From the NCBI GenBank assembly GCA_003175985.1, contig PSRJ01000097.1:1-46229 (forward strand): DNA of 46,229 nt, written 5' to 3'. Below, piece by piece: positions 1-7,744 of this stretch. How positions within the stretch are numbered: position 1 is the stretch's first letter; the number at the start of each line of letters is the position of its first letter. The notes below the pieces were generated by a model. That model was not told the DNA's origin and did not search any database. It worked only from the letters and a program-made list of their open reading frames with translations. This DNA comes from Terriglobia bacterium (GTDB lineage Bacteria; Acidobacteriota; Terriglobia; Bryobacterales; Bryobacteraceae). Both the position numbers and the translations under genes were made by a program.

Positions 1-2
1 GG

Positions 3-1061
3 AACCCGGCGCCGGCGAAAGGTCAGTCCGCCGGCGAGGTATTCAAGAACGTCAGCACCAGCACGCTGAAAGGGCTTACGGTCGATGACTTTCTGGGCGC
101 CATGGGAGTGATTTCGGCCGATCTGGGCCTGGACTGCGCCGATTGCCATCCGGGCGCCGGCTCCGACAAGGTGGATTGGGTCTTCGACACGGACCGCAAG
201 AAGATGACGCGCAAGATGGTGGAAATGGTGGCGGTCATCAACCGCACCAACTTTGCGGGAGTGCAGAACGTGACCTGCTTCACCTGCCATCATGGCCGGC
301 TGCGCCCCACGACCACGATCGCTCTGGACACGCTGTACGGTCCTCCTAACGAAGAAAAAGAAGACATCGTTACTCCGGGGCAGGATCAACCTTCCGCAAC
401 GCAGGTCCTGGACCGCTACATTACGGCACTCGGCGGCGCGCAACGCTTGTCTCAGCTCACCAGCTTTATTGCCACTGGCAGCAGTCTGGGATACGAAGGC
501 TTAGGCGGCGGCGGCGTGTTTCAGATCATCGCCAAAGCTCCCGACCAACGTACGGTGCAGATCGAATTCAAGGATCACCCGGAACGCGGGGATAGCGTCC
601 GCGTCTATAACGGCAAGAATGGTTGGGTCAAATCGCCGCGCTCGCTGCTGGGACAGTATGAGCTGACGGGGAGCGAACTGAGCGGGCTCAGAGTGGACGC
701 GCTGCTCTCGTTTCCCGGATCGATCAAGCAGACGCTGACCAATGTGCGCGTCGGCAATCCGGACGATATCAACGGGAAAGAAATGCAAGTGGTCCAAGGG
801 ACGGGCCCCGGCGGCATTCTGGTCACGTTGTATTTCGATAAACAGACTGGCCTGTTGTCACGCATGGTGCGCTACAGCCGCTCTCCGGTGGGACGCATCC
901 CCACCCAGAGCGACTACTCCGATTATCGCGACGTCGGCGGAATCAAGTTCCCGTTCCAATACACTTATGCCTGGCTGGACGGGAAGGACTCATTCAAGCT
1001 GACGGACGTGAAGACCAACGTGCCGATCGACGCTTCGAAGTTCACGCAACCGAAGAAGTAG
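3..1061 (+). CDS. Diheme c-type cytochrome, 5' end missing
   Basis: The reading frame is open from the first complete codon of the window, so the start lies upstream. An internal ATG at 102 is not the start, because the preceding residues (AGEVFKNV, VDDFLGAMG) belong to the conserved cytochrome region. Two heme-binding motifs are visible, CADCH and CFTCH. They match the small diheme cytochromes that acidobacterial genomes often annotate as photosynthetic reaction centre cytochrome c subunit-like, although no photosystem is implied. The roughly 210 residues after the second heme start near LDRYITALGG and look like an LolA/outer-membrane-lipoprotein-like beta-rich domain. The likely role is periplasmic electron transfer. 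The partner is unknown because the upstream neighbours are outside the window. Heme binding is certain from the motifs; the exact role is inferred. Confidence 0.85.
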   Translation, partial: NPAPAKGQSAGEVFKNVSTSTLKGLTVDDFLGAMGVISADLGLDCADCHPGAGSDKVDWVFDTDRKKMTRKMVEMVAVINRTNFAGVQNVTCFTCHHGRLRPTTTIALDTLYGPPNEEKEDIVTPGQDQPSATQVLDRYITALGGAQRLSQLTSFIATGSSLGYEGLGGGGVFQIIAKAPDQRTVQIEFKDHPERGDSVRVYNGKNGWVKSPRSLLGQYELTGSELSGLRVDALLSFPGSIKQTLTNVRVGNPDDINGKEMQVVQGTGPGGILVTLYFDKQTGLLSRMVRYSRSPVGRIPTQSDYSDYRDVGGIKFPFQYTYAWLDGKDSFKLTDVKTNVPIDASKFTQPKK

Positions 1062-1110
1062 AAATTAACAACCGCTTACTGACGTGCGCGGCTCAGCAAG
1101 ATGCGTTTAG

Positions 1111-3843
1111 TTAAAGCCTAAACTCCGCCTTCACTACTTCTTCGTCGAGGGAGTGCGCTAGCGAGAACCCAAGTTTCTCGCAGATCCGCATTACGTCACG
1201 ATTCTCGGGCAGGATCTCCGCGATGAGGCGGTCCAGCTTCTCGTCGGCGCCTACGATCAGCAGCCGTGCCAGCAGCTCTTTACCCAGCCCGCGGCCTTGC
1301 CATTGGTCGCTGATCAGCACGGCGACTTCCGCGTCGTTAGTCCACGGTATCTTGCTCATGCGGCCTACGCCGAGAATCTCGGATTCCCCTGTCTGCGGGT
1401 TGCGCTTCTCCGCTACCAGCGCCATCTCGCGGTCGTAATCAATGAAGCAGATTCGTGTCAGACGTTCGTGGGTTGTCCTCTGCTGCAGATTCATAAGGTG
1501 AAAATAGCGATAGTAGACGCTCCGTTCCGAGAGGGTTTCGTGGAAGCGGACCATCGCCGGTTCGTCCTCGGGCCGGATCGGACGAATCGTGACTTGCGTC
1601 GCGTCCTTCAGCGTCCATGGCGAGACGTAACGCGCCGGATACGGGCGAATCGCAGGCTTCGGAATCTCCTGCTCCCGCACTTCGGGTCCCTGCACCACGA
1701 TCCGCGCATCCAGTGCGATCAGCCCGTCGGGAGAAGCCAGCAGGGGATTGATATCGATTTCCTTGATCCAGCGCTGCTCGGCGACCAGGGCGCTGAACCG
1801 GACCAACAGCACTTCCAACGCCGCGAGATCTACAGGACGCCGCCCGCGCACGCCTTGCAGGGCTTTGTAGATTTTGGTCTGCTCCATCATGCGCCGCGCC
1901 AGCGTGGTGTTGAGAGGCGGAAGGCCCAACGACCGATCCTTATAGACTTCGACCAATTGCCCGCCGCTCCCGAATAGCAGCACCGGACCGAACTGCGGAT
2001 CGAGGCTGGAGCCCATGATCAGCTCGTAAGCATCCTTCCACCGGATCATCGGTTGCACCGTCACACCCTGGAAGTGTTCCGCGCCAACTTTTTCCACCAC
2101 GGAGCCGCGGATCGCATTATAGGCTTGCGCCACGGATTCCGGATTGCGCAGATTCAACTGCACGCCGCCGACATCCGTCTTGTGCGTGATGGTTTCCGAG
2201 TACAGTTTCAGAACCACCGGATAGCCGATTTCGCCGGCGCGCGCGACCGCCTCGTCTTCCGTCGCGGCAATCACGGTTTGTGCGACCGGGATGCCGTAGG
2301 CGCGCAGCACCTCTTTGGAATCCACTTCGGTCAGGATGCCGGCGCCTCTCTGACGCGCCTTCTGGATGAGCTGATCCGCCAGCATGCGGTTCCGGCTCCA
2401 ACCTGCGGAATCCTCGGGCATTGCCGGGGTCTCGTATAGGCCTCGCAGATTGTAGCTGTAACGCCACATGTAGTTGAATGCGCGCGCCGCGGTATCGGGG
2501 TAAGGAAACGTCGGGATATTGGCATGGTTGAGGATTTCCTCGCCGGCCGCGACATCCACGCCGCCCATCCAGCTCGCGATCACCGGCTTGCCTTCCTGCT
2601 TGGCGAGGGGCTTCAGTTGTTCCGCGATGCGTGTCGGGTCGGTCATCGCTTGCGGCGTCAGGATCACCAGCATGCCATCGCTGTGTGGATCTTTAGCGGC
2701 GATCTCCAGCGCTTTGGCGTAACGCTCCGGCGAGGCGTCTCCGATGATATCGACTGGGTTGTTGTGGCTCCAGGTCGTCGGAAGCACGGCATTATACGCT
2801 TCCATCGTTTCCGGCGACAACTCGGCGAGTTCTCCGCCGCCGGAGATCAGTGCGTCGCAAGCCAGCACGCCCGGACCGCCCGCGTTCGTAACAATGGTCA
2901 GGCGCGGACCCTTAGGCCGAGGCTGCTTCGACAGCACTTCAGCCATGTAGAACATATCGGCGATGTTATTGACGCGCAGCACGCCGCTGCGCCGGAAAGC
3001 CGCTTCCAGCACTTCATCGCTGCCGGTGAGAGAACCGGTGTGCGAGGCCGCCGCCTTGGCCGCCGCCGCCGTGCGGCCGGGCTTGATGACGATAATCGGT
3101 TTGTTCAGCGCCACCTCGCGCGCCGCCGAGAGAAACGCCCGTGCATTCCCGATCGTTTCCATATAAATCACGATGGAACGGGTTTTGGGATCGTTGCCGA
3201 GGTAGTAGATCAGATCGCCCCAGCCCACATCCACCATGGAACCGACGGAGACGAAGGCGCTGAAGCCCACCATTTCCTTGAGGCTCCAATCCAGCACCGC
3301 CGTGCAGAGCGCGCCGCTCTGGCTGATAAAACCCACCGAACCGGGCCGGGCAATCGTAGTGGCAAACGTCGCATTCAAGCCCGTAAGCGGCGCCATTACT
3401 CCCAAACAGTTCGGGCCGATCACGCGGATCTTGGCGGCCCGCGCCTCTTCCAGAACCTTTTGCTCCAGGGCCGCGCCTTCGGGGCCGATCTCCTTGAAGC
3501 CTGCCGAAATCACGACCGCCCCGCGGACGCCGTTTTCCCCGCACTCCCGGATGATGCCCGGCACTGAAGGCGGCGGCGTCACAATCACGGCCAGATCCAC
3601 CGGCTCCGGAATATCACTGATCGTGGGGTATGCCTTCACGCCTAACACGCTTGGCCGCTTTGGATTCACCGGGAACAGCGTGCCCCCGAAAGGGCTCGTC
3701 ATCAGATTCCATAGAATCGTCCGTCCGACGCTGCCCGGGTTCTCAGTGGCTCCGACCAGTGCCACTGTAGTGGGTGAGAAAAAGACATCCAAGGGCTGCA
3801 CTCGTTGGTTAGCCTGTCGCTTGCCGGGTTTAGTTGTTTGCAT
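1111..3843 (-). CDS. NDP-forming acyl-CoA synthetase fused to GNAT acetyltransferase (Pat/AcdAB type)
   Basis: The 910-residue protein has four parts in order. A CoA-binding Rossmann domain spans about 18-115 ([14 protein letters not shown]). Succinyl-CoA-ligase-like domains span about 155-470 and contain GFISQSGA and SHTGSLTG, where His268 is the expected phosphohistidine. An ATP-grasp domain spans about 515-735. A C-terminal GNAT domain spans about 745-905, with the acetyl-CoA loop [13 protein letters not shown]. This is the architecture of ADP-forming acetate-CoA ligases and of the protein lysine acetyltransferases Pat/PatZ that control acyl-CoA synthetases. The phosphohistidine is retained, so the ligase half may be active, unlike (from memory) the enterobacterial Pat proteins. 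It overlaps the upstream small gene by 14 bases, so the two are probably co-transcribed. Whether it acts as a ligase, a protein acetyltransferase or both cannot be told from sequence. Confidence 0.9.
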   Translation of the reverse strand: MQTTKPGKRQANQRVQPLDVFFSPTTVALVGATENPGSVGRTILWNLMTSPFGGTLFPVNPKRPSVLGVKAYPTISDIPEPVDLAVIVTPPPSVPGIIRECGENGVRGAVVISAGFKEIGPEGAALEQKVLEEARAAKIRVIGPNCLGVMAPLTGLNATFATTIARPGSVGFISQSGALCTAVLDWSLKEMVGFSAFVSVGSMVDVGWGDLIYYLGNDPKTRSIVIYMETIGNARAFLSAAREVALNKPIIVIKPGRTAAAAKAAASHTGSLTGSDEVLEAAFRRSGVLRVNNIADMFYMAEVLSKQPRPKGPRLTIVTNAGGPGVLACDALISGGGELAELSPETMEAYNAVLPTTWSHNNPVDIIGDASPERYAKALEIAAKDPHSDGMLVILTPQAMTDPTRIAEQLKPLAKQEGKPVIASWMGGVDVAAGEEILNHANIPTFPYPDTAARAFNYMWRYSYNLRGLYETPAMPEDSAGWSRNRMLADQLIQKARQRGAGILTEVDSKEVLRAYGIPVAQTVIAATEDEAVARAGEIGYPVVLKLYSETITHKTDVGGVQLNLRNPESVAQAYNAIRGSVVEKVGAEHFQGVTVQPMIRWKDAYELIMGSSLDPQFGPVLLFGSGGQLVEVYKDRSLGLPPLNTTLARRMMEQTKIYKALQGVRGRRPVDLAALEVLLVRFSALVAEQRWIKEIDINPLLASPDGLIALDARIVVQGPEVREQEIPKPAIRPYPARYVSPWTLKDATQVTIRPIRPEDEPAMVRFHETLSERSVYYRYFHLMNLQQRTTHERLTRICFIDYDREMALVAEKRNPQTGESEILGVGRMSKIPWTNDAEVAVLISDQWQGRGLGKELLARLLIVGADEKLDRLIAEILPENRDVMRICEKLGFSLAHSLDEEVVKAEFRL

Positions 3844-4063
3844 GTTCTCCTGCTTCGGCCTGGGGTCCGAACGCGGCCTGGTTCAATGCGTCCAACACGT
3901 CGGAAAGATTCAAGCCGATCTTACGTACCACCGTCCAGATATCACAGTCGTCGCAAACGGCATGAAATCGCAAATTTTCGAAGACGGGAATGGTTTCCGG
4001 ATGACGTTGTTTCACGTCACGGACGATCATGTCCCGCCGGATCAACTGATCGAATCGAAACAT
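3830..4063 (-). CDS. Small DUF542/DUF1858-like protein
   Basis: The 77-residue product contains the pattern [20 protein letters not shown], then CDDC, then a helical end. It resembles the small helical DUF542/DUF1858 domains found in iron-sulfur repair (ScdA/RIC) and hybrid-cluster proteins. I chose the ATG at 4063 because GAGG lies five bases upstream; a GTG at 4096 would add 11 residues. The stop overlaps the start of the acyl-CoA synthetase/GNAT gene by 14 bases, which implies translational coupling. The Cys pair could bind a metal. The function is unknown, and the family assignment is by pattern only. Confidence 0.6.
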   Translation of the reverse strand: MFRFDQLIRRDMIVRDVKQRHPETIPVFENLRFHAVCDDCDIWTVVRKIGLNLSDVLDALNQAAFGPQAEAGEHANN

Positions 4064-4162
4064 TGGAACCTCGGAGGGAACTGCTGTGCACCGCACCTTC
4101 CAGAAGAGGTTCCTTGCGTTATCAATGAGTTAGAAGTGTGAAGGCGATCGATTTGGGTGATA

Positions 4163-4486
4163 TCACCCAGTTGTTTCCGTTCGGGGGACGGCAGCAGCCG
4201 AGTTGACTTCGCTATACGGGAAGCGGTTGATCTCGCGGATGCACTCTTGGAGCGCGCCGAGCAGGGTTTTCCCCCAGCCGCTCGGCAAGTAGGGCGCGAT
4301 GTGCTGATTGGTATGCTTATCGGCCTGCGCGAAGAAGATCAAGGCCGGATCTTTCGGTGTGAAAAACTCCTTCACAGTGATGAGAAACTCGATGTCGCCC
4401 TCGGGCTGGATTTTTTTCATCGAAAAGTAATGCATGCGCGCTAATTGCTCGGCCGGATCATGCTGCGCATATCCCCAGTCGTTCAT
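4163..4486 (-). CDS. Hypothetical protein, 107 aa
   Basis: I do not recognise a family. The start at 4486 is supported by a strong ribosome site (GGGAGGGG) about five bases upstream; the frame is open for 18 more codons upstream, but without such a site. The protein is soluble, without signal peptide or membrane segment, and aromatic-rich near the N-terminus (MNDWGYAQHDP). It contains segments such as MHYFSMKKIQ and ECIREINRFPYSEV. It lies 99 bases upstream of the DUF542-like gene on the same strand and diverges from the metallothionein gene. Confidence 0.6.
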   Translation of the reverse strand: MNDWGYAQHDPAEQLARMHYFSMKKIQPEGDIEFLITVKEFFTPKDPALIFFAQADKHTNQHIAPYLPSGWGKTLLGALQECIREINRFPYSEVNSAAAVPRTETTG

Positions 4487-4601
4487 TCTGCCCCTCCCTG
4501 CGAAACCACGAAATTCATTATGATACGCGATTCGGGGCAAGCCGGGGTCGAATCAGACAGTAGCTATTGAATTGCACCTGACCAAGCCGGAGGTTCAGCC
4601 A

Positions 4602-4778
4602 ATGGCGCGAATGACTCAGAAATGTGCCCACCCGGCGTGTAATTGCCAGGCGGGCGAAGACAGCAACTATTGCAGCCCCTACTGTGAAGACGCGGGAGGC
4701 ACCACCGAGATTGCCTGCAACTGTGGTCATGCAGGATGCGGCGCCGGGGCGAAGGCTCCCACCATGACCGCCCGGTAG
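4602..4778 (+). CDS. Bacterial metallothionein-like protein
   Basis: The 58-residue product has eight cysteines arranged as KCAHPACNCQ, YCSPYC and ACNCGHAGC, plus two histidines. This is the layout of SmtA-type bacterial metallothioneins, small cytosolic proteins that bind zinc, cadmium or copper through Cys and His clusters. I chose the ATG at 4602, which has GGAGG eight bases upstream (4589-4593); an earlier in-frame ATG at 4572 has none. It is convergent with the PEP-CTERM gene, with stops one base apart. No metal-sensor (SmtB/ArsR) gene is adjacent. Confidence 0.85.
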   Translation: MARMTQKCAHPACNCQAGEDSNYCSPYCEDAGGTTEIACNCGHAGCGAGAKAPTMTAR

Positions 4779-4779
4779 C

Positions 4780-5358
4780 TTACGCAGTACGTCGCGCGCG
4801 CTTTCTCCACCACACCATGACGCCCGCCAGTCCCGCGGCCAGCAGACCCATGCCCGGTTCCGGAACGTCGGCCACGTCGGAACTGACGTACATATCGTAG
4901 GTATCGTCACCGATCTGGGTGTTGAACGCCTGGGCCATCAACTGGAACGATCCATCCTCCACCGCGTCGAGGGGGTAGTGGAAAGTGGCATTCGTGATGT
5001 CGCACAAGGAGAACGCCGCGTCGGAGCAGAACTTCACATCGATCCCGCCGTTGGCCTGCGCGTTGGGGTCGAAAAAGACGACAATGCGATCGCTCAGCAA
5101 CCCACCCAAAAAGTCCTCGAACAGATTCGAGTAAGCCAGGCTGCCATCGCCGAAGTTATTGATCAGGAGCTTGAAATGCAAGTACTCGTCGGTCGAGTCA
5201 CTCAGAATCGTTACGCGCGACCCCGTGACATCGACGCCGCCGCTGAAGACCTGGACCACGGGTTGTGTGTCTGTAAGATCGCTGATGTACACCAGATCCG
5301 CGCGGGCGCCCGCCGCGAAAAGGCAGGCCACCGAAATCATCAAAGCACTAGTTCTCAT
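4780..5358 (-). CDS. PEP-CTERM sorted exported protein
   Basis: The 192-residue product starts with a signal peptide (MRTSALMISVACLFAAGARA). It ends with a typical PEP-CTERM signal: VPEPG, a hydrophobic stretch (MGLLAAGLAGVMVWW) and a basic tail RKRAR. Such proteins are exported, cut by exosortase and linked to the cell surface or matrix. The body has two cysteines (DVKFCSDAAFSLCD) and no recognised domain. The upstream region contains a perfect 10-base palindrome GGAACGTTCC at 5361-5370, overlapping the ribosome site, and a TTAGTACC-like site at 5472-5479. No exosortase gene is in the window. Confidence 0.85.
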   Translation of the reverse strand: MRTSALMISVACLFAAGARADLVYISDLTDTQPVVQVFSGGVDVTGSRVTILSDSTDEYLHFKLLINNFGDGSLAYSNLFEDFLGGLLSDRIVVFFDPNAQANGGIDVKFCSDAAFSLCDITNATFHYPLDAVEDGSFQLMAQAFNTQIGDDTYDMYVSSDVADVPEPGMGLLAAGLAGVMVWWRKRARRTA

Positions 5359-5514
5359 TAGGAACGTTCCTTTCTACTACCGCAATCCGCAGATTTTGAG
5401 TAGAACCGTAATGGAGTGTAAGGTGGACGGCGTTCCGGTTCAATAGATGTACTGCTATTTACAGGTAAAAAGGTACTAAAATCTGTACTGTTACCTTGGG
5501 CGTGGAAAATTCAC

Positions 5515-6102
5515 TCAGGCGTTGGCTTCCGCCGGGCCTGCTGTGCGGTCCAGCTCACGCTGAAGCCAGGCTTGTGCCACGCGCAAGTGGCGGCGGACCT
5601 CGGAAACGGGCATCTGCAGGACCTCGGCCGATTCCTCGGCGGTCAGACCTCCGAAGAATCGCATTTCGATCAGCCGCGCCTTGGGAGGATCTTTGCGGGC
5701 CAGCGTGGCCAGCGCGTCGTCGATCGCGATCAGAATCGAGGGCCGGTCCACGGGAATTTCGCCCGCTTCGTCAAGCTGGATCTTCGCGCGCCCGCTGCCG
5801 CGTTTTGCCGCGTTGCGAGTCCTGGCGTGGTCGATCAGGATCTGACGCATGACTTGGGCCGCCACTCCCATGAAATGCGCCCGGCTCTGGTAATCGGGCT
5901 GGTCCTGTTTGAGAAGGCGCGCGTACGCTTCATGGACCAGGGCCGTGGGCTGCAGCGTGTGACCGGGCCGTTCATTCCGCAAATATCCGCCTGCCAGCTT
6001 CTGCAGCTCGGAATAGACCATCGGCATGAGGCCGTCAAGCGCCGCCTTATCGCCGCCGGCGAACCTCTGCAGCAGAACCGTGATCGGCTGGTCGTTTGCC
6101 AT
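5515..6102 (-). CDS. ECF sigma factor, Sig-70_X6 (TIGR02999) type
   Basis: The 195-residue protein has region 2 around residues 20-95 (VYSELQKLAGGYLRNE, LVHEAYARLL, SRAHFMGVAAQVMRQILIDH). A short linker follows, then region 4 around 130-185 with the helix-turn-helix AEESAEVLQMPVSEVRRHL. The wording LQPTALVHEAYARL and the MRQILIDHARTR stretch are typical of the TIGR02999 group, which is expanded in Acidobacteria and Planctomycetes and usually sits beside Ser/Thr kinases. Here the kinase is two genes upstream on the same strand. No anti-sigma gene is adjacent, so activity may be governed by phosphorylation (inference). The start at 6102 lacks a clear ribosome site and lies within the near-palindrome TGTGCGAATTTGCACA (6102-6117). 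Confidence 0.92.
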   Translation of the reverse strand: MANDQPITVLLQRFAGGDKAALDGLMPMVYSELQKLAGGYLRNERPGHTLQPTALVHEAYARLLKQDQPDYQSRAHFMGVAAQVMRQILIDHARTRNAAKRGSGRAKIQLDEAGEIPVDRPSILIAIDDALATLARKDPPKARLIEMRFFGGLTAEESAEVLQMPVSEVRRHLRVAQAWLQRELDRTAGPAEANA

Positions 6103-6123
6103 GTGCGAATTTGCACAGCAATT

Positions 6124-6174
6124 ATATACCGGTTCGGACGCCCCTTTTGCTGTAGCAGCCCCGAACCGGTATAT
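6124..6174. repeat. 14-bp perfect inverted repeat between S74 protein and sigma genes
   Basis: ATATACCGGTTCGG at 6124-6137 is matched exactly by its reverse complement at 6161-6174. The 23-base spacer itself contains a small GCTG-TAG-CAGC hairpin (6149-6159). The element lies between the stop of the repeat protein and the start of the sigma gene. It could be a factor-dependent terminator, an mRNA-processing hairpin or an operator. There is no T-run on either side, so it is not a standard intrinsic terminator. Confidence 0.7.
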
Positions 6175-6187
6175 GCTCGCGCCGACA

Positions 6188-7615
6188 CTATTGGCGGGCG
6201 GCCCACGTATCGCGAACGGTTTTCACCTGCGAAGCGAGCTGGGCGATTTGTTCCTGCTGCGCCTGAATTTGCTGCTGCTGTTCGCGGATCAGGAACTGCT
6301 GCTCTTTCGTCGCCTCGATCAGCAGTGCGGTAAGACGGCTGTAGTCAACGCCCTGAACGTCCTGGCCGTTGCCGTCCCAAGTGACTACTTCGGGAACCAC
6401 CGCTCCCACCTCCTCCGCAATCACGCCGACCTCGTGCTTGCCGCTGTCGGTCCGGTCGTAAGAGACGCCTCGAAGCTGCTCCACTTTTCCGAGCGCCCCA
6501 TCGAGCGTTTGGATGTTGGTCTTCCAGCGGCGCGAACTGTAGACGATCCAGCCATCGCTGATGGCCTGGCCGGCGCCCTTCGCGATCGTGAACACATTCG
6601 AAGGCGTCGGCGTGCCGATACCCACGTTGACGCCCGGGCTGCCGAGCACCAAGGCATTGCTCTGGCTCACTACGGCGTTCGCTCCAACGGCGGTGGCATT
6701 GCTCAGGCCGGTGGAGTTGATGTCGGGGCCGGCGCCGTAGCCCAAGGCGGTGTTGTAACTGCCCGTGACGTTGTACTGCAGTGCTCCAAGGCCCATGGCC
6801 GTGTTTTGACTTCCGGTGGTATTGTTGTACAGCGCCAGGAAACCGTCAGCGCCATTGTTGTTTCCCGTGATGTTGTGTGCGAGTGCGCCATAACCGCTGG
6901 CCGTATTGACCGCGCCGGTGGTGTTGTTCTTGAGCGCGCTCCAGCCAACGGCTGTGTTGTAATAGCCCGTGGTATTTGCCGGAAGCGTGGCGATGCCGAG
7001 AGCAGTGTTTAAAACTCCAGTGGTGTTGTTCTGGAGCGCCTCGGCGCCGAAGGCGGCGTTCTGCGAGCCCGAGGTGTTGGATCCTAGCGCGCCGACACCC
7101 ATCGCCGTGTTCAGTTGGCCTGTGGTGTTGGCGGCAAGTGCTCCGTAGCCGTGGGCATCGTTCTGGAAGCCTTCGGTGTTATTGTAGAGCGCAAACGCGC
7201 CGGTGGCAGTGTTGTAAACGCCGGTAGTGTTGCTTTGAAGCGCGGACACACCGCTGGCCGTGTTGCGGATGCCAGTGGTCGTGGAGTTCCCGGAGAACCC
7301 GAGAAAGGCGTTCCCGTTCGCCAGCGAGCCAAACGCAAACGGCGCACCTCCCAGGTTGAAGCCGCTGGCCGTGTTCACTGCTCCGTTCACATCGAGCGGC
7401 GCGCCCGGCGCGGCGGTGCCGATGCCCAGGTTGCCCGAGCCGTTCTGAAAAATATTAGAGTTCCCCTGCTTGAACGATCCCAGCCATAGCGGGACATATC
7501 CGGCCTTACCCGGACCGGTGATCGGGGTATCGGGGCTCGTTGTCTGCGCCCGGAGACACAGGCTCGCCGAAAGCGCGAACCCGGTTACCACCATCCATAC
7601 ATGTCGTCTCTTCAT
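6188..7615 (-). CDS. Secreted repeat protein with C-terminal S74 intramolecular chaperone domain
   Basis: The 475-residue protein begins with a signal peptide (to about residue 24). A short region containing GNLGIGTAAPGAPLDVNG follows, of a kind common before fibre shafts. Residues 113-300 hold eleven 17-residue repeats of the form TTGxxNTAxGxxALxxN. The C-terminal domain from about 358 starts YSSRRWKTNIQTLDGAL and continues with VGVIAEEVGAVVPEVV and a Gln-rich coiled coil. This is the Peptidase_S74 chaperone of phage tail fibres and related trimeric surface proteins, which assists trimerisation and then cuts itself off at a Ser near its start. A secreted trimeric fibre is inferred. The start at 7615 has GGAGGG upstream. 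It lies between the kinase and sigma genes. Confidence 0.85.
   Translation of the reverse strand: MKRRHVWMVVTGFALSASLCLRAQTTSPDTPITGPGKAGYVPLWLGSFKQGNSNIFQNGSGNLGIGTAAPGAPLDVNGAVNTASGFNLGGAPFAFGSLANGNAFLGFSGNSTTTGIRNTASGVSALQSNTTGVYNTATGAFALYNNTEGFQNDAHGYGALAANTTGQLNTAMGVGALGSNTSGSQNAAFGAEALQNNTTGVLNTALGIATLPANTTGYYNTAVGWSALKNNTTGAVNTASGYGALAHNITGNNNGADGFLALYNNTTGSQNTAMGLGALQYNVTGSYNTALGYGAGPDINSTGLSNATAVGANAVVSQSNALVLGSPGVNVGIGTPTPSNVFTIAKGAGQAISDGWIVYSSRRWKTNIQTLDGALGKVEQLRGVSYDRTDSGKHEVGVIAEEVGAVVPEVVTWDGNGQDVQGVDYSRLTALLIEATKEQQFLIREQQQQIQAQQEQIAQLASQVKTVRDTWAARQ
6716..7279 (-). repeat. Eleven coding tandem repeats of 51 bp (17 aa)
   Basis: Within the S74 protein, eleven consecutive units with consensus TTGxxNTAxGxxALxxN occupy residues about 113-300. 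The first ten are exactly 17 residues; the last is one longer. Asn, Thr and Gly positions are kept while the variable positions differ, so the units have diverged at the DNA level but are held at the protein level. This fits a repetitive beta-structured trimeric shaft. Confidence 0.85.
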
Positions 7616-7744
7616 CGAAATATCCCTCCATTTCCAGCCACATTTTTCGGCGGCAGACCGCCACCAACGTCAAGTGCGGAAATTGCGGGTGAAAACTGTA
7701 ACCCCCGGAAGAAATTTCGTCAAAGATGATCGATTAAAGCGATT

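Noticed and set aside
2524..3567. Long plus-strand frame (347 codons) opposite the acyl-CoA synthetase gene
   Set aside because: It is an antisense shadow of a high-GC gene: His/Arg-rich, no ribosome site, no recognisable domain, and fully inside a well-supported gene.
6716..7279. Regular 51-bp periodicity that could suggest a CRISPR array or minisatellite
   Set aside because: The period is in frame with a coding region and conserved at the protein level (17-residue units); there are no identical repeats with unique spacers.
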